Below, in pieces: positions 25,335 through 33,918 of a DNA stretch of 64,000 nt (the first letter of the stretch is position 1; every line of letters begins with the position of its first letter). The DNA is taken from contig JBFOME010000016.1 in assembly GCA_040830705.1 (NCBI GenBank), positions 62,001 to 126,000 on the forward strand, read 5' to 3'. The position numbers and the translations under genes were made by a program. The stretch is from Ruegeria_C sp040830705. GTDB taxonomy: Bacteria > Pseudomonadota > Alphaproteobacteria > Rhodobacterales > Rhodobacteraceae. The notes under the pieces were generated by a model that saw only the letters and a program-made list of their open reading frames with translations, did no database searches and had not been told where the DNA came from.

Positions 25335-26567
25335 TCACTCGGCAGCCGTGGGGATGGGCCGCGAAAAGACCGTTTCGTTACCCGGTTCGGGATTGCGCGG
25401 GATCAGCAAGGAAAGCGTCAGCGAGACCAGTGCCATCGCTGCGGCCAGCAAAAACACCGCCCCTGGTGAGACCACCCAGAGCAAGCCCAGCAGCGCGGGC
25501 AAAAACACCGCTGCGATGTGGTTGATCGTGAAGGCCACAGCGGCGGTCGGAGCGATATCGGCCGGATCGGCGATCTTCTGGAAATAGGTCTTGAGCGCGA
25601 AGGCCAGCGCAAAGAGGATGTGGTCGATCACATAGAGGGTGGCCGCCAGAATAACGCCCCAACCGAACCAATAGATCCCGCCATAAGCCGCAAAGACCAG
25701 CGCCAGGCCGGTATATTCGAAGATCAGTGTGCGCCGCTCACCGAACCGGGCAACAGCGCGACCCAGCAAAGGCGCGACAGTCATGTTGACCAACAGATTG
25801 ATCAGGTAGAGGCCGGTCAGTTCATGCACGTCGAAGCCAAACTTCTCGACCATCATGAAGCCAGCAAAGACAATGAAGATCTGTCGGCGGGCGCCGGCCA
25901 TGAATTGCAAAGCGTAATAAAGCCAATAGCGGCGGCGCAGGACGATCTTCTTGGTCTGCGGCGTCGGGGCATCGAATTGCGGATAGGCCAGCATCGCAAA
26001 GATCGCCAAGACTGCAGTTGCCCCGCCGGTCAGCATGAAGACTAGATCATAAGAGAGGTCAAACCGCTCCCATGTCAGGACGATCAGGCCATAGACCACT
26101 AGGGTAGAAGCCGATCCCGCCGCCACCAACCAGCCCAGAACCTGAGGCGCGCGGTCCTTGGGCAGCCATTGCAGTTGCAGCGACTGGTTTACGGTTTCGT
26201 AATAGTGAAAGCCGATCGAACTGATCAGCGTGACGAACAGCAACCCGCCCAGCGACGGGAACCATGCGGTGACCGCAGTGGCGACCCCCAACATGATCAG
26301 CGAGATCATGGCGAGAACCTGTTCGCGCACGAAAATGATCACCGCGATCACGCCTACAGCAAGGAAGCCCGGGATCTCGCGCACCGTATGCAGCAGGCCA
26401 ATGTCGGCACCGTCAAAATTCGCCACCTCGATGACAAAGTTGTTCAGCAGCGCGCTCCAACCGTTGAAGGCGATCGGCATGGTCAGCGCCATCAGGAACA
26501 ACAGCGTAACGGGCCGCCGCCAGAGGGGCAGATCACGCGCTTGATCAAGGGGCAAGGGTCTGAACAT
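25335..26567 (-). CDS. MFS transporter
   Basis: A 410-residue polytopic protein with about 12 hydrophobic segments starting at residues 19-45 and a central loop near 200-215 (TPQTKKIVLRRRYW). The pattern fits the major facilitator superfamily. No substrate signature was recognised. It lies between priA and prmA on the minus strand, and its stop is 58 bp from prmA, so cotranscription is possible without implying a shared role. Confidence 0.85.
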   Translation of the reverse strand: MFRPLPLDQARDLPLWRRPVTLLFLMALTMPIAFNGWSALLNNFVIEVANFDGADIGLLHTVREIPGFLAVGVIAVIIFVREQVLAMISLIMLGVATAVTAWFPSLGGLLFVTLISSIGFHYYETVNQSLQLQWLPKDRAPQVLGWLVAAGSASTLVVYGLIVLTWERFDLSYDLVFMLTGGATAVLAIFAMLAYPQFDAPTPQTKKIVLRRRYWLYYALQFMAGARRQIFIVFAGFMMVEKFGFDVHELTGLYLINLLVNMTVAPLLGRAVARFGERRTLIFEYTGLALVFAAYGGIYWFGWGVILAATLYVIDHILFALAFALKTYFQKIADPADIAPTAAVAFTINHIAAVFLPALLGLLWVVSPGAVFLLAAAMALVSLTLSLLIPRNPEPGNETVFSRPIPTAAE

Positions 26568-26652
26568 GAACTGTGCTTACGCCCATTCTTTTGGATTGGC
26601 GAGGGAATAGACGCGCAGCGGGCCTGCGTTTTTGCACAGAGGGTTGTCTGGC

Positions 26653-28848
26653 TCAGTAAAAGCTCTGCGGGTCGATATCGACGCTGAGGCGCAGGTCGCC
26701 TTTCGGCCGCAGCGGTGCGATCCAATGCGCGATCGCCTCTTGCAGCGCGACACCTTTGGGGGCCTTGATCAGCAGCCGCACACGATGCCGCCCCCGAATC
26801 CGGGCGATGGGGGCCGGGGCCGGACCAAAAACCTGCGCTCCGATCTGGCGGATTGCCATGTCATTGCGGGCCAAAGCGTTACCGATGTCAAAGACCTGCC
26901 CCACATCGCTGCCCGACAGGATGATCCCCGCCATCCGCCCGAAGGGTGGCACGCCTGCCGCCTGACGCTCGGCGGCTTCGGCCTTCCAGAAACCTGCCTC
27001 ATCTCCGGAAAGGATCGCGCGGATCACCGGATGTTCGGGCTGGAAGGTCTGCAACAGCGCGGTTCCGGGCCGCTCGGCGCGCCCTGCCCGCCCTGCCACC
27101 TGCCGCATCAGTTGAAAGGTTCGTTCCGCCGCGCGCAGGTCGGAGCCCTGCAGACCCAGATCAGCATCAATCACACCCACAAGCGTCAGATTGGGAAAGT
27201 TATGCCCTTTGGCGACCAACTGAGTGCCGATGACGATGTCGGCGTCTCCCTCGGCGATCTCTTCGATCTTGGCCTTCAGCGCGCGGGCCGAGCCGAACAT
27301 GTCCGAACTCAGCACCGCGATCTTGGCGTCCGGGAAGGCGGCCTCGGCCTCTTCCGCCAGCCGTTCGATGCCGGGACCAACCGGGGCCAGCCTGTCCTCA
27401 GCCCCGCAAGAGGGGCAGGCCTGAGGGATCGGTTTGGTCTCGCCGCACTGGTGGCACATGAGCCGCTTGAGGAACCGGTGCTCGACCATGCGCGCGTCAC
27501 AGTGATCGCAGCCGATCTGCTGACCGCAGGCCCGGCAGAGCGTCACCGGCGCATAGCCGCGCCGGTTAATAAACAACAGCGACTGTTCGCCTTTGTCCAA
27601 TCGGTCCGTCACAGCGCGCCGGAGGCTGGGGGAAATCCAGCTAACCGCAGGCATCTGCTCGGCGCGCATGTCGATGGCGCGCATGTCGGGAAGCACCGCC
27701 GGGCCAAACCGTGCAGTCAGTTCCAGCCGGTTGTATTTGCCGGCCTCGGCATTGGCCCAGCTTTCCAACGAGGGCGTGGCACTGGCCAAAACCACTTGCG
27801 CCCCGCAGATTGCAGCGCGCAGCACCGCCATGTCACGGGCATTATACAAAACACCATCCTCCTGCTTGTAGGAGGTGTCATGCTCTTCATCGACGATGAT
27901 CAACCCAAGGTTCTGGAAGGGCAGGAACAAGGCCGAGCGCGCGCCGACCACAAGCTGCGCATCACCCTGCCCGACCATGCGCCAAATCCGCCGCCGCTCG
28001 GTCATGGTCGCACCCGAATGCCATTCGGCGGGGCGCGCGCCGAAACGGGCCTCAACGCGGGTCAGGAACTCGGCCGTCAGCGCGATCTCGGGCAGCAGGA
28101 CCAACGCCTGTCGCCCCATCCGCAGTGTCTCGGCCACTGCCTCCAGATAGACTTCGGTCTTGCCGGAGCCGGTCACGCCCTTCAGCAACGTTGTCCCATA
28201 ACCCCCCGACCGGATCGCTGCGCGCAATGCGTCTGCCCCGGCCTGTTGATCTTCGGTCAGGGCTTTGCCGGGCAGGTCAGGGTCGAGATGAGGAAAGGGT
28301 AGATCGCGCGGGCTGTCCTCTTCGCGGACCGCACCCAGCTTGGCCAACCCTTTGACCACGGATGAGGTCACGCCAGCCATCTCGGCCAGTTCCTTGAGCG
28401 TGAAAGCCAGCCCGCCATAATCGCGCAACACCTCCAGAACGCGTGTCCGCGCCTCGGTCATGCGATCAGGGGTCTTATCGCCCAGGCGGTAGATCTTGCG
28501 CATCGAGGGTGGATCGCCCAGCCCCGGCGCGCGGGTGGCAAGCCGCAACATCGCGGACATGGGCGTCAGAGTGTAGTCTGCGGCGCGGGCCAGAAAGCTC
28601 TGCATTTCCGCCCGCATGGGTGCCACATCCAGAACCCTTATCACCGACCTAATCTTGGACCGGTCATAATCGCCCTTACCCGGCCCCCAAACCACACCCA
28701 GAACCTTGCGCGGCCCCAGCGGCACCTCGACAAAGGCACCTTGAAAACACCCGCCCTTGGGGGCCTTGTAATCCAACAACCTGTCCAGCGGCTGCGCGGT
28801 CAGGACCGCAACCAAAGCACCTTCGTCGAAAAAGCCGGGATCGTCCAA
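26653..28848 (-). CDS. priA: Primosomal replication restart helicase PriA
   Basis: A 731-residue superfamily 2 helicase that reloads the replisome at stalled forks. The N-terminal DNA-binding domain covers about 1-105. Walker A GVTGSGKT is at 224-231, the DEEH box VDEEHDTSYKQ near 320, and a zinc-binding block follows with cysteines in CRACGQQIGCDHC, CHQCGE and CPSCG. The start is a TTG with AGAGG five bases upstream. Its promoter must lie in the 127-bp gap facing the transaldolase gene. Confidence 0.97.
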   Translation of the reverse strand: MDDPGFFDEGALVAVLTAQPLDRLLDYKAPKGGCFQGAFVEVPLGPRKVLGVVWGPGKGDYDRSKIRSVIRVLDVAPMRAEMQSFLARAADYTLTPMSAMLRLATRAPGLGDPPSMRKIYRLGDKTPDRMTEARTRVLEVLRDYGGLAFTLKELAEMAGVTSSVVKGLAKLGAVREEDSPRDLPFPHLDPDLPGKALTEDQQAGADALRAAIRSGGYGTTLLKGVTGSGKTEVYLEAVAETLRMGRQALVLLPEIALTAEFLTRVEARFGARPAEWHSGATMTERRRIWRMVGQGDAQLVVGARSALFLPFQNLGLIIVDEEHDTSYKQEDGVLYNARDMAVLRAAICGAQVVLASATPSLESWANAEAGKYNRLELTARFGPAVLPDMRAIDMRAEQMPAVSWISPSLRRAVTDRLDKGEQSLLFINRRGYAPVTLCRACGQQIGCDHCDARMVEHRFLKRLMCHQCGETKPIPQACPSCGAEDRLAPVGPGIERLAEEAEAAFPDAKIAVLSSDMFGSARALKAKIEEIAEGDADIVIGTQLVAKGHNFPNLTLVGVIDADLGLQGSDLRAAERTFQLMRQVAGRAGRAERPGTALLQTFQPEHPVIRAILSGDEAGFWKAEAAERQAAGVPPFGRMAGIILSGSDVGQVFDIGNALARNDMAIRQIGAQVFGPAPAPIARIRGRHRVRLLIKAPKGVALQEAIAHWIAPLRPKGDLRLSVDIDPQSFY

Positions 28849-28975
28849 GAATTGGCCTCTTTCGGGCAGAAAACATGTTTGCGCTAACGAAACCTCTGAT
28901 TCAGGGGTTTCCGCACGGGTCCCTATGAGGTAAAGCCAAGCCGATCCCGCGCCAACCCATCAAAGGACCGCCGCC

Positions 28976-29629
28976 ATGAAATTCTTTGTAGACACCGCCG
29001 AAATCGACGCAATCGCCGAGCTGAACGATCTGGGCATGGTTGATGGAGTGACCACCAACCCCTCGCTGATCCTGAAATCGGGCCGCGATATTCTGGAAGT
29101 GACCAAGGAAATCTGCGACCTGGTCGGTGGGCCGGTGTCAGCCGAAGTTGTTGCCACCGAAGCCGATGACATGATCGCCGAAGGACGCAAGCTGGCCAAG
29201 ATCGCGCCGAATATTGCCGTCAAGGTCCCGCTGACCTGGGCCGGTCTGAAAACCTGCAAGACGCTGACCGACGACGGCCACATGGTCAACGTGACACTCT
29301 GCTTCTCGGCCAATCAGGCACTGATCGCGGCCAAGGCGGGCGCGACCTTCATCTCGCCTTTCATCGGGCGGCTGGACGATATCAACATGGACGGGATGGA
29401 CCTGATCGCCGATATCCGCGAGATCTATGACAATTACGGGTTCGAAACCCAGATCCTCGCCGCCTCGATCCGGACCGTGAACCACGTCACCGAAAGCGCG
29501 CGCATCGGGGCCGACGTGATCACCGCCCCCCCGGGCGTTATCAAGAAACTGGCCGATCACCCCCTGACCGACAAAGGGTTGGAGGCGTTTCTGGCGGATT
29601 GGGCCAAGACCGGGCAGAAAATCCTGTAA
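28976..29629 (+). CDS. tal: Transaldolase, fructose-6-phosphate aldolase-like
   Basis: A 217-residue short transaldolase of the TalC/FSA-like class. It begins MKFFVDTAEIDAIAEL, has GVTTNPSLI at 24-32, and the Schiff-base lysine is Lys83 in VKVPLTWAG. It moves a dihydroxyacetone unit in the non-oxidative pentose phosphate pathway; whether it is transaldolase or F6P aldolase cannot be told by eye. It reads away from priA and ends at a strong terminator. Confidence 0.92.
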   Translation: MKFFVDTAEIDAIAELNDLGMVDGVTTNPSLILKSGRDILEVTKEICDLVGGPVSAEVVATEADDMIAEGRKLAKIAPNIAVKVPLTWAGLKTCKTLTDDGHMVNVTLCFSANQALIAAKAGATFISPFIGRLDDINMDGMDLIADIREIYDNYGFETQILAASIRTVNHVTESARIGADVITAPPGVIKKLADHPLTDKGLEAFLADWAKTGQKIL

Positions 29630-29650
29630 GCCAAATCATGCTATGTTTGC

Positions 29651-29677
29651 AAAGGAGCGCCCGCGCGCTCCTTTTTT
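29651..29677 (+). terminator. Intrinsic terminator after the transaldolase gene
   Basis: A perfect 10-bp stem AAAGGAGCGC / GCGCTCCTTT with loop CCGC, running into six T. It lies 21 bases after the transaldolase stop. Confidence 0.93.
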
Positions 29678-29814
29678 GTGTTCTCGCGCCGGGCTGTGGC
29701 ACAAAAGCGTCGATCCTGTTGCACCCCCACCAGATTTAGTGGGTGGAGCGGATTTTGGGCGCGCAATTCGAATTTGCTGTGCTATAAGTCCCTCAAGATA
29801 AAAACGAGGCACAA

Positions 29815-30558
29815 ATGAGCAGTAGCCCGAAAGTAAACGAAGAACCCAAGCTGGGCGATAGCGCCGAGCTGGACGAAACCCTGCGTGATGCGATCATCGC
29901 CAAGCCCGACGCCATCCTCGACGACAAGGATGTAATGCGTGCACTGGTAGCCGCAAACGAGCGGTCGATGGGTGGCAATATCGTCGATCTGCGCGGCATC
30001 GCGATGGAGCGGCTGGAGACACGGCTGGGGCGGTTGGAAGACACCCATCGTTCCGTTATCGCCGCCGCCTATGAAAACCTGGCAGGCACCAATCAGGTCC
30101 ACCGCGCGATCCTGCGGATGCTAGACCCGACGACGTTCGAAACCTTTCTGGCCGATCTGGGTGGTGAGGTGGCCGACATCCTGCGGGTTGATAAGGTGAC
30201 GCTGGTGCTGGAAACCGCGCAGGACAAGGACGACCCCGCCGTCAAGCGGTTGGGCGAGGTGCTGATGGTTGCCGAACCTGGCTTCATCGACCGCTATCTA
30301 CCCAGCGCCCGCGACGGCAGCCCCCGTCAGGTGACGCTACGCCAGCTGCAACAAGGCTCAGCGCAGGTCTATGGGCAGAGCTCCGGACAAATCAGATCCG
30401 AAGCTTGCCTGCGACTTGATTTCGGCTCGGGCCGGTTGCCGGGCATGCTGGCGATGGGGGCCGAAGACTCGCATCAGTTTACTCCCCAGCAGGGCACCGA
30501 CCTGCTGGCCTTTTTCGCTGGCGTTTTCGAAAGGGCGATGCGCCACTGGCTGTCGTGA
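29815..30558 (+). CDS. DUF484 family protein
   Basis: A 247-residue protein of the DUF484 family, with a GAF-like C-terminal domain. Visible signs are the early DAIIAKPDAILDDKDVMRAL stretch, a helical linker with MERLETRLGRLEDTHRSVIA, and LPGMLAMGAEDSHQFTPQQGTDLLAFF near the end. The molecular function is unknown. Like most members it precedes xerC; its stop overlaps the xerC GTG start (GTGA), so the two are co-translated. Confidence 0.9.
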   Translation: MSSSPKVNEEPKLGDSAELDETLRDAIIAKPDAILDDKDVMRALVAANERSMGGNIVDLRGIAMERLETRLGRLEDTHRSVIAAAYENLAGTNQVHRAILRMLDPTTFETFLADLGGEVADILRVDKVTLVLETAQDKDDPAVKRLGEVLMVAEPGFIDRYLPSARDGSPRQVTLRQLQQGSAQVYGQSSGQIRSEACLRLDFGSGRLPGMLAMGAEDSHQFTPQQGTDLLAFFAGVFERAMRHWLS

Positions 30559-31475
30559 GCCTGATCTCACCCGCCTGCCGCGACGCGCTGCAACGCTGGC
30601 TAGATGCGCAGAAGGCGCTGGCGGGCAATGCCGAGAACACAATCACCGCCTATAGCGGCGATGTCGCTGATTTCCTTTCCTTCATGACCCTGCACAAGGG
30701 CGCGCCGCAGGGCCTTGGTGCGCTGGAACGCATCACCGTGGCGGATATGCGCGCGTGGATGGCAAAGACGCGGCAGGACGGCATCGCGGCACGCTCGCTG
30801 GCCCGCAAACTGTCGGCGGTCAAAACATTCTATCGCTGGCTGGCGGAACGCGAGGGGTTCGAACCCACCGCCGTCCTGTCCGCGCGCGCGCCGAAATTCC
30901 AGAAGAAGCTGCCACGTCCACTGGCCGAAGATGCCGCCCGCGCCATGATCGACACGGTCGAATTGCAATCCACCACCGACTGGGTTGCCGCCCGCGATGT
31001 CGCGGTGGTCACCCTGCTTTATGGCTGCGGGCTTCGCATCTCGGAAGCGTTGGGATTGAATGGCGCAGACGCGCCGCTGCCCGCAACGCTGCGCATCCTT
31101 GGCAAAGGCGGCAAGGAACGGGTCGTACCGGTGATCGAAGCGGCGCGAGATGCCGTTGAGACGTATCTACGCCTGTCGCCCTATCCCCTTGAGACTGACG
31201 CGCCGTTGTTTCGGGGCGTGCGCGGCGGGGCGCTCAATCCCGGCGCGATCCAGGCCGCGATGGCCCGCGCCCGCGCGCAGCTTGGCCTGCCCGCCTCGGC
31301 AACGCCGCACGCGATGCGGCATAGTTTCGCCACGCACCTTCTGGCCGCAGGCGGCGATCTGCGGTCGATACAGGAGTTGCTGGGTCATGCCTCGCTTTCC
31401 ACAACCCAAGCCTACACAGCCGTCGATACCGCGCGCCTGATGGAAGTTTATGAACGCACCCATCCTAAGGCCTGA
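30555..31475 (+). CDS. xerC: Tyrosine recombinase XerC
   Basis: A 306-residue site-specific recombinase that resolves chromosome dimers at dif with XerD. The catalytic set is complete: Arg161 (GLRISE), a Lys in the LGKGGKER beta-hairpin near 184, His252 and Arg255 (HAMRHSFATHLL), His278 (LGHAS) and nucleophile Tyr287. The N-terminal SAM-like domain covers about 1-105. The GTG start overlaps the DUF484 stop. Confidence 0.96.
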   Translation: MSLISPACRDALQRWLDAQKALAGNAENTITAYSGDVADFLSFMTLHKGAPQGLGALERITVADMRAWMAKTRQDGIAARSLARKLSAVKTFYRWLAEREGFEPTAVLSARAPKFQKKLPRPLAEDAARAMIDTVELQSTTDWVAARDVAVVTLLYGCGLRISEALGLNGADAPLPATLRILGKGGKERVVPVIEAARDAVETYLRLSPYPLETDAPLFRGVRGGALNPGAIQAAMARARAQLGLPASATPHAMRHSFATHLLAAGGDLRSIQELLGHASLSTTQAYTAVDTARLMEVYERTHPKA

Positions 31476-31490
31476 CGCCGGTTCACATCA

Positions 31491-31511
31491 CAAACCCCCA
31501 TCAAGGGTTTG
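31491..31511 (+). terminator. Hairpin between xerC and pcs
   Basis: CAAACCC and GGGTTTG form a perfect 7-bp stem with a 7-base loop, 15 bases after the xerC stop. There is no T run, so it may only attenuate or stabilise the transcript. It lies 32 bases before the pcs start. Confidence 0.35.
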
Positions 31512-31543
31512 CAGTTCGGATCGAATTCCGTCATGAAACCGGA

Positions 31544-32245
31544 ATGACACCCAGAAAACGCGCTCTTGGCGTTCACCTTTTTACCGCCACGGGCGCTGTT
31601 TTTGCGATGCTGTCCATGCTGGCCGCAGTCGATGCCAAATGGGATCTGATGTTTCTGTGGCTTGTCGTTGCCTTCATCGTCGACGGAATCGATGGCCCGC
31701 TGGCGCGGCACTATCACGTCAAGAAAAACGCACCCGAGTTTGACGGCGTGCTGCTGGATCTGATCATCGATTATCTGACTTACGTGTTCATCCCCGCTTT
31801 CGCTCTGTTCAAATCAGGCCTGATGGATGGGTGGACCGGCTGGTTCGCGATCATCGTCATCACCTTTGCCAGCGCGCTTTATTTCGCCGACACACGCATG
31901 AAAACAAAGGATAATTCCTTTTCGGGCTTTCCCGGTTGCTGGAACATGGTGGTTCTGGTGATCTTTGCGTTGGAACCGAATTTCTGGGTCAGCCTCTGTC
32001 TGGTCAGCGCGCTGGCTCTGGCCATGTTTCTGCCGCTCAAGTTCATTCATCCAGTGCGCACCGCCCGCTGGCGACCGCTCAGCCTTTCAATGGCCCTGGC
32101 CTGGACATTCTTTGCCGGCTGGGCCGCCTGGGTCGATTTCCACCCCGAAAGCTGGGCGCATTGGGGGCTTGTGATTACCAGCCTCTATCTGACATTTGCC
32201 GGCATCGCCCAGCAGATCATTCCCGCAAGAAAACCAGCCAGGTAA
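31544..32245 (+). CDS. pcs: Phosphatidylcholine synthase
   Basis: A 233-residue inner-membrane CDP-alcohol phosphotransferase. The active-site motif DGIDGPLAR followed about 15 residues later by DGVLLDLIID supplies the four metal-binding aspartates. The GCWNMVVLVIFAL stretch and overall length match Pcs, which condenses CDP-diacylglycerol with choline to make phosphatidylcholine in one step. About eight membrane helices are expected. Its 3' end overlaps the convergent methyltransferase gene by 29 bases. Confidence 0.9.
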   Translation: MTPRKRALGVHLFTATGAVFAMLSMLAAVDAKWDLMFLWLVVAFIVDGIDGPLARHYHVKKNAPEFDGVLLDLIIDYLTYVFIPAFALFKSGLMDGWTGWFAIIVITFASALYFADTRMKTKDNSFSGFPGCWNMVVLVIFALEPNFWVSLCLVSALALAMFLPLKFIHPVRTARWRPLSLSMALAWTFFAGWAAWVDFHPESWAHWGLVITSLYLTFAGIAQQIIPARKPAR

Positions 32246-32846
32246 AGATCACGCCGCTGCGCCGGTTTTCAGGTTGCACTGCCTCGACCCAACTGCGCCG
32301 CGCCAGCCGGAGGCCCAGAGCCTCAGCCTCGGCGACGGTTCTGTCCACATCTGCGAGAAAAGCAGGGCGCGCAGGGTCTGAGGGCCCCTCACGCAGGGAC
32401 ATGATCAACCGTCCCCCCGACCCGACAAGACTGGCAAGAGCCGATAGCGACGCAGGTCGCAGTGCCGGGGGTACGTGATGCCACACCGCGTTGAGCAGAA
32501 CCAGATCGAAGCCGATGCCAAGCGCGGTACAGCGGGCCAAATCCGGCAACCCATCATTAATCCATGTGATGGCTGACGAGCCGTGCAGGCTCTGAGCCGC
32601 CTCTCGCAAACTGTCGACCGGTTCCGCTGCCCAGACCTGATGACCCTGCCCCGCAAACCAAGCCGCATCGCGCCCGGTTCCCGCGCCCACATCCAGAACC
32701 CGCGACGGAGAAGCAGGCAGAAAACCCGCAACAGGCCGCAAAACTGTCGCCGTACTCAGTGTCTCGAGCCGCTGTGTCAGAGTATCCGCAGCTTTGTCGT
32801 AGGCCGCGAGAATATCTGCGACCGAGGCATCAGTCGTGGGTTTCAC
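32217..32846 (-). CDS. Class I SAM-dependent methyltransferase
   Basis: A 209-residue protein with a Rossmann methyltransferase fold. Motif I VLDVGAGTGRD is at residues 50-60, the acidic end of beta-2 at AAEPVDS, and LVLLNAVWHHVP forms the beta-4 region. The substrate is unknown; the sequence resembles small-molecule methyltransferases. The GTG start overlaps the stop of the Gre-like gene by 4 bases (GTGA), so the pair is co-translated. It converges with pcs and overlaps it by 29 bases. Confidence 0.8.
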   Translation of the reverse strand: MKPTTDASVADILAAYDKAADTLTQRLETLSTATVLRPVAGFLPASPSRVLDVGAGTGRDAAWFAGQGHQVWAAEPVDSLREAAQSLHGSSAITWINDGLPDLARCTALGIGFDLVLLNAVWHHVPPALRPASLSALASLVGSGGRLIMSLREGPSDPARPAFLADVDRTVAEAEALGLRLARRSWVEAVQPENRRSGVIFTWLVFLRE

Positions 32847-33301
32847 AGAACATCCTGAATTTCAAACTCAGTCCCGTTGAAACCAAAACTCTCACCCGCC
32901 TCGAGACCCGCCATCGCTTTGTAGATCGGGCTGGCGGTGGAGAGGCCCATATAGGTGCTGCCCTCCACCTCGAACCGGGTGGTAGAGACGCAAATGACGA
33001 AATTGCGATCTTTGAACGAGACGATGGCACCGGGGCCGATGCTGTCGGTTAGGCTGAAATCGGTGTTTTCAATGACGTCGATCTTGGCGTGATGTGCCTG
33101 AACCGGCGCGTCAAAAGCGGCGGCCAGATCAGCATTCTCGCGTGATGCGGCCAGATCGTCCTTGTCATGTGTCTCTCGCTCGTCCAGTCGGGAATCCGCC
33201 ATGAAGGCGTCGTAATGGGCGATGGCATCTGCCAGTTCGGCCTCCTCCAGTGACATCAGCTTTGCCACAACAGTCTGTTTCAACGAGGCGCGATCCGTCA
33301 T
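32843..33301 (-). CDS. GreA/GreB-like transcription factor
   Basis: A 152-residue protein. The C-terminal half (about 85-152) resembles the FKBP-like domain of GreA/GreB, including GPGAIVSFKDRNFVI and the STASPIYKAMAGLEAGESF helix-turn. The N-terminal 80 residues are helical and acidic (LDERETHDKDD), possibly a coiled coil that would enter the RNA polymerase secondary channel. It is too divergent to call GreA itself. The ATG at 33301 has AGAGGGA upstream. It is coupled to the downstream methyltransferase gene. Confidence 0.75.
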   Translation of the reverse strand: MTDRASLKQTVVAKLMSLEEAELADAIAHYDAFMADSRLDERETHDKDDLAASRENADLAAAFDAPVQAHHAKIDVIENTDFSLTDSIGPGAIVSFKDRNFVICVSTTRFEVEGSTYMGLSTASPIYKAMAGLEAGESFGFNGTEFEIQDVL

Positions 33302-33371
33302 TGTCGTCTTCCCTCTTTCATCAATGCAGCGCAGGATGCCCGAAGATCCGGCCTCAACACATTGATCTGTC

Positions 33372-33827
33372 TCAAATAAGCAGCCCTGCAGCTCCTTCGT
33401 GACGCAGCAGAGCAACCTTGGTTTCGACCCCGCCCTTGCCGGAGAATCCGGTCAATCCCTTTGCGCCCATCACACGATGGCACGGGATGATGATCGGGAT
33501 TGGATTGCCGCCGCAGGCCTGCCCTATCGCCTGCGCGGGCACACCCAGATCGCGGGCAATCTCGCCATAAGTGCGGGTATAGCCAAAAGGGATTGCACAG
33601 ATCGCGGCGCAAACCGATTGTTGCAGGTCGGAACCATCGACGCGCAACGGCAGATCGAAGCACTCCAACTCGCCCCGATCATAGGCGCGCATCTGCGAAG
33701 CGGCCTCTCGCAGCACCGGCGTCTCATCGCCGCTGGCAACACCGTTCCAGACGACCGAGGTGATCGCCCCGGCCTCTTCACCGATGCCCAATGTGCCAAA
33801 CCGTGTCTCGACTGCGATCATGTTCAT
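33372..33827 (-). CDS. ogt: Methylated-DNA--[protein]-cysteine S-methyltransferase
   Basis: A 151-residue suicide repair protein that takes methyl groups from O6-methylguanine. The acceptor Cys116 sits in PIIIPCHRVMG, preceded by the helix-turn-helix GYTRTYGEIARDLG and the GQACGGNPIP wing. No Ada regulatory domain is present, so Ogt-like. ATGs at 33827 and 33821 are both possible; an upstream TTG at 33863 would add 12 residues. Confidence 0.94.
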   Translation of the reverse strand: MNMIAVETRFGTLGIGEEAGAITSVVWNGVASGDETPVLREAASQMRAYDRGELECFDLPLRVDGSDLQQSVCAAICAIPFGYTRTYGEIARDLGVPAQAIGQACGGNPIPIIIPCHRVMGAKGLTGFSGKGGVETKVALLRHEGAAGLLI

Positions 33828-33918
33828 GATCGCAGCCTGACAGACGCTGATGGTTGGCTGCAAGCCTATTCCTGCGTCGCAACGGTGAAAGCCTCTTGCA
33901 AGCGGCTTGGTCCCGACA

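Noticed and set aside
29720..29745. CCCAC...GTGGG inverted repeat before the DUF484 gene
   Set aside because: Only five pairs with a long loop; likely chance in GC-rich DNA.
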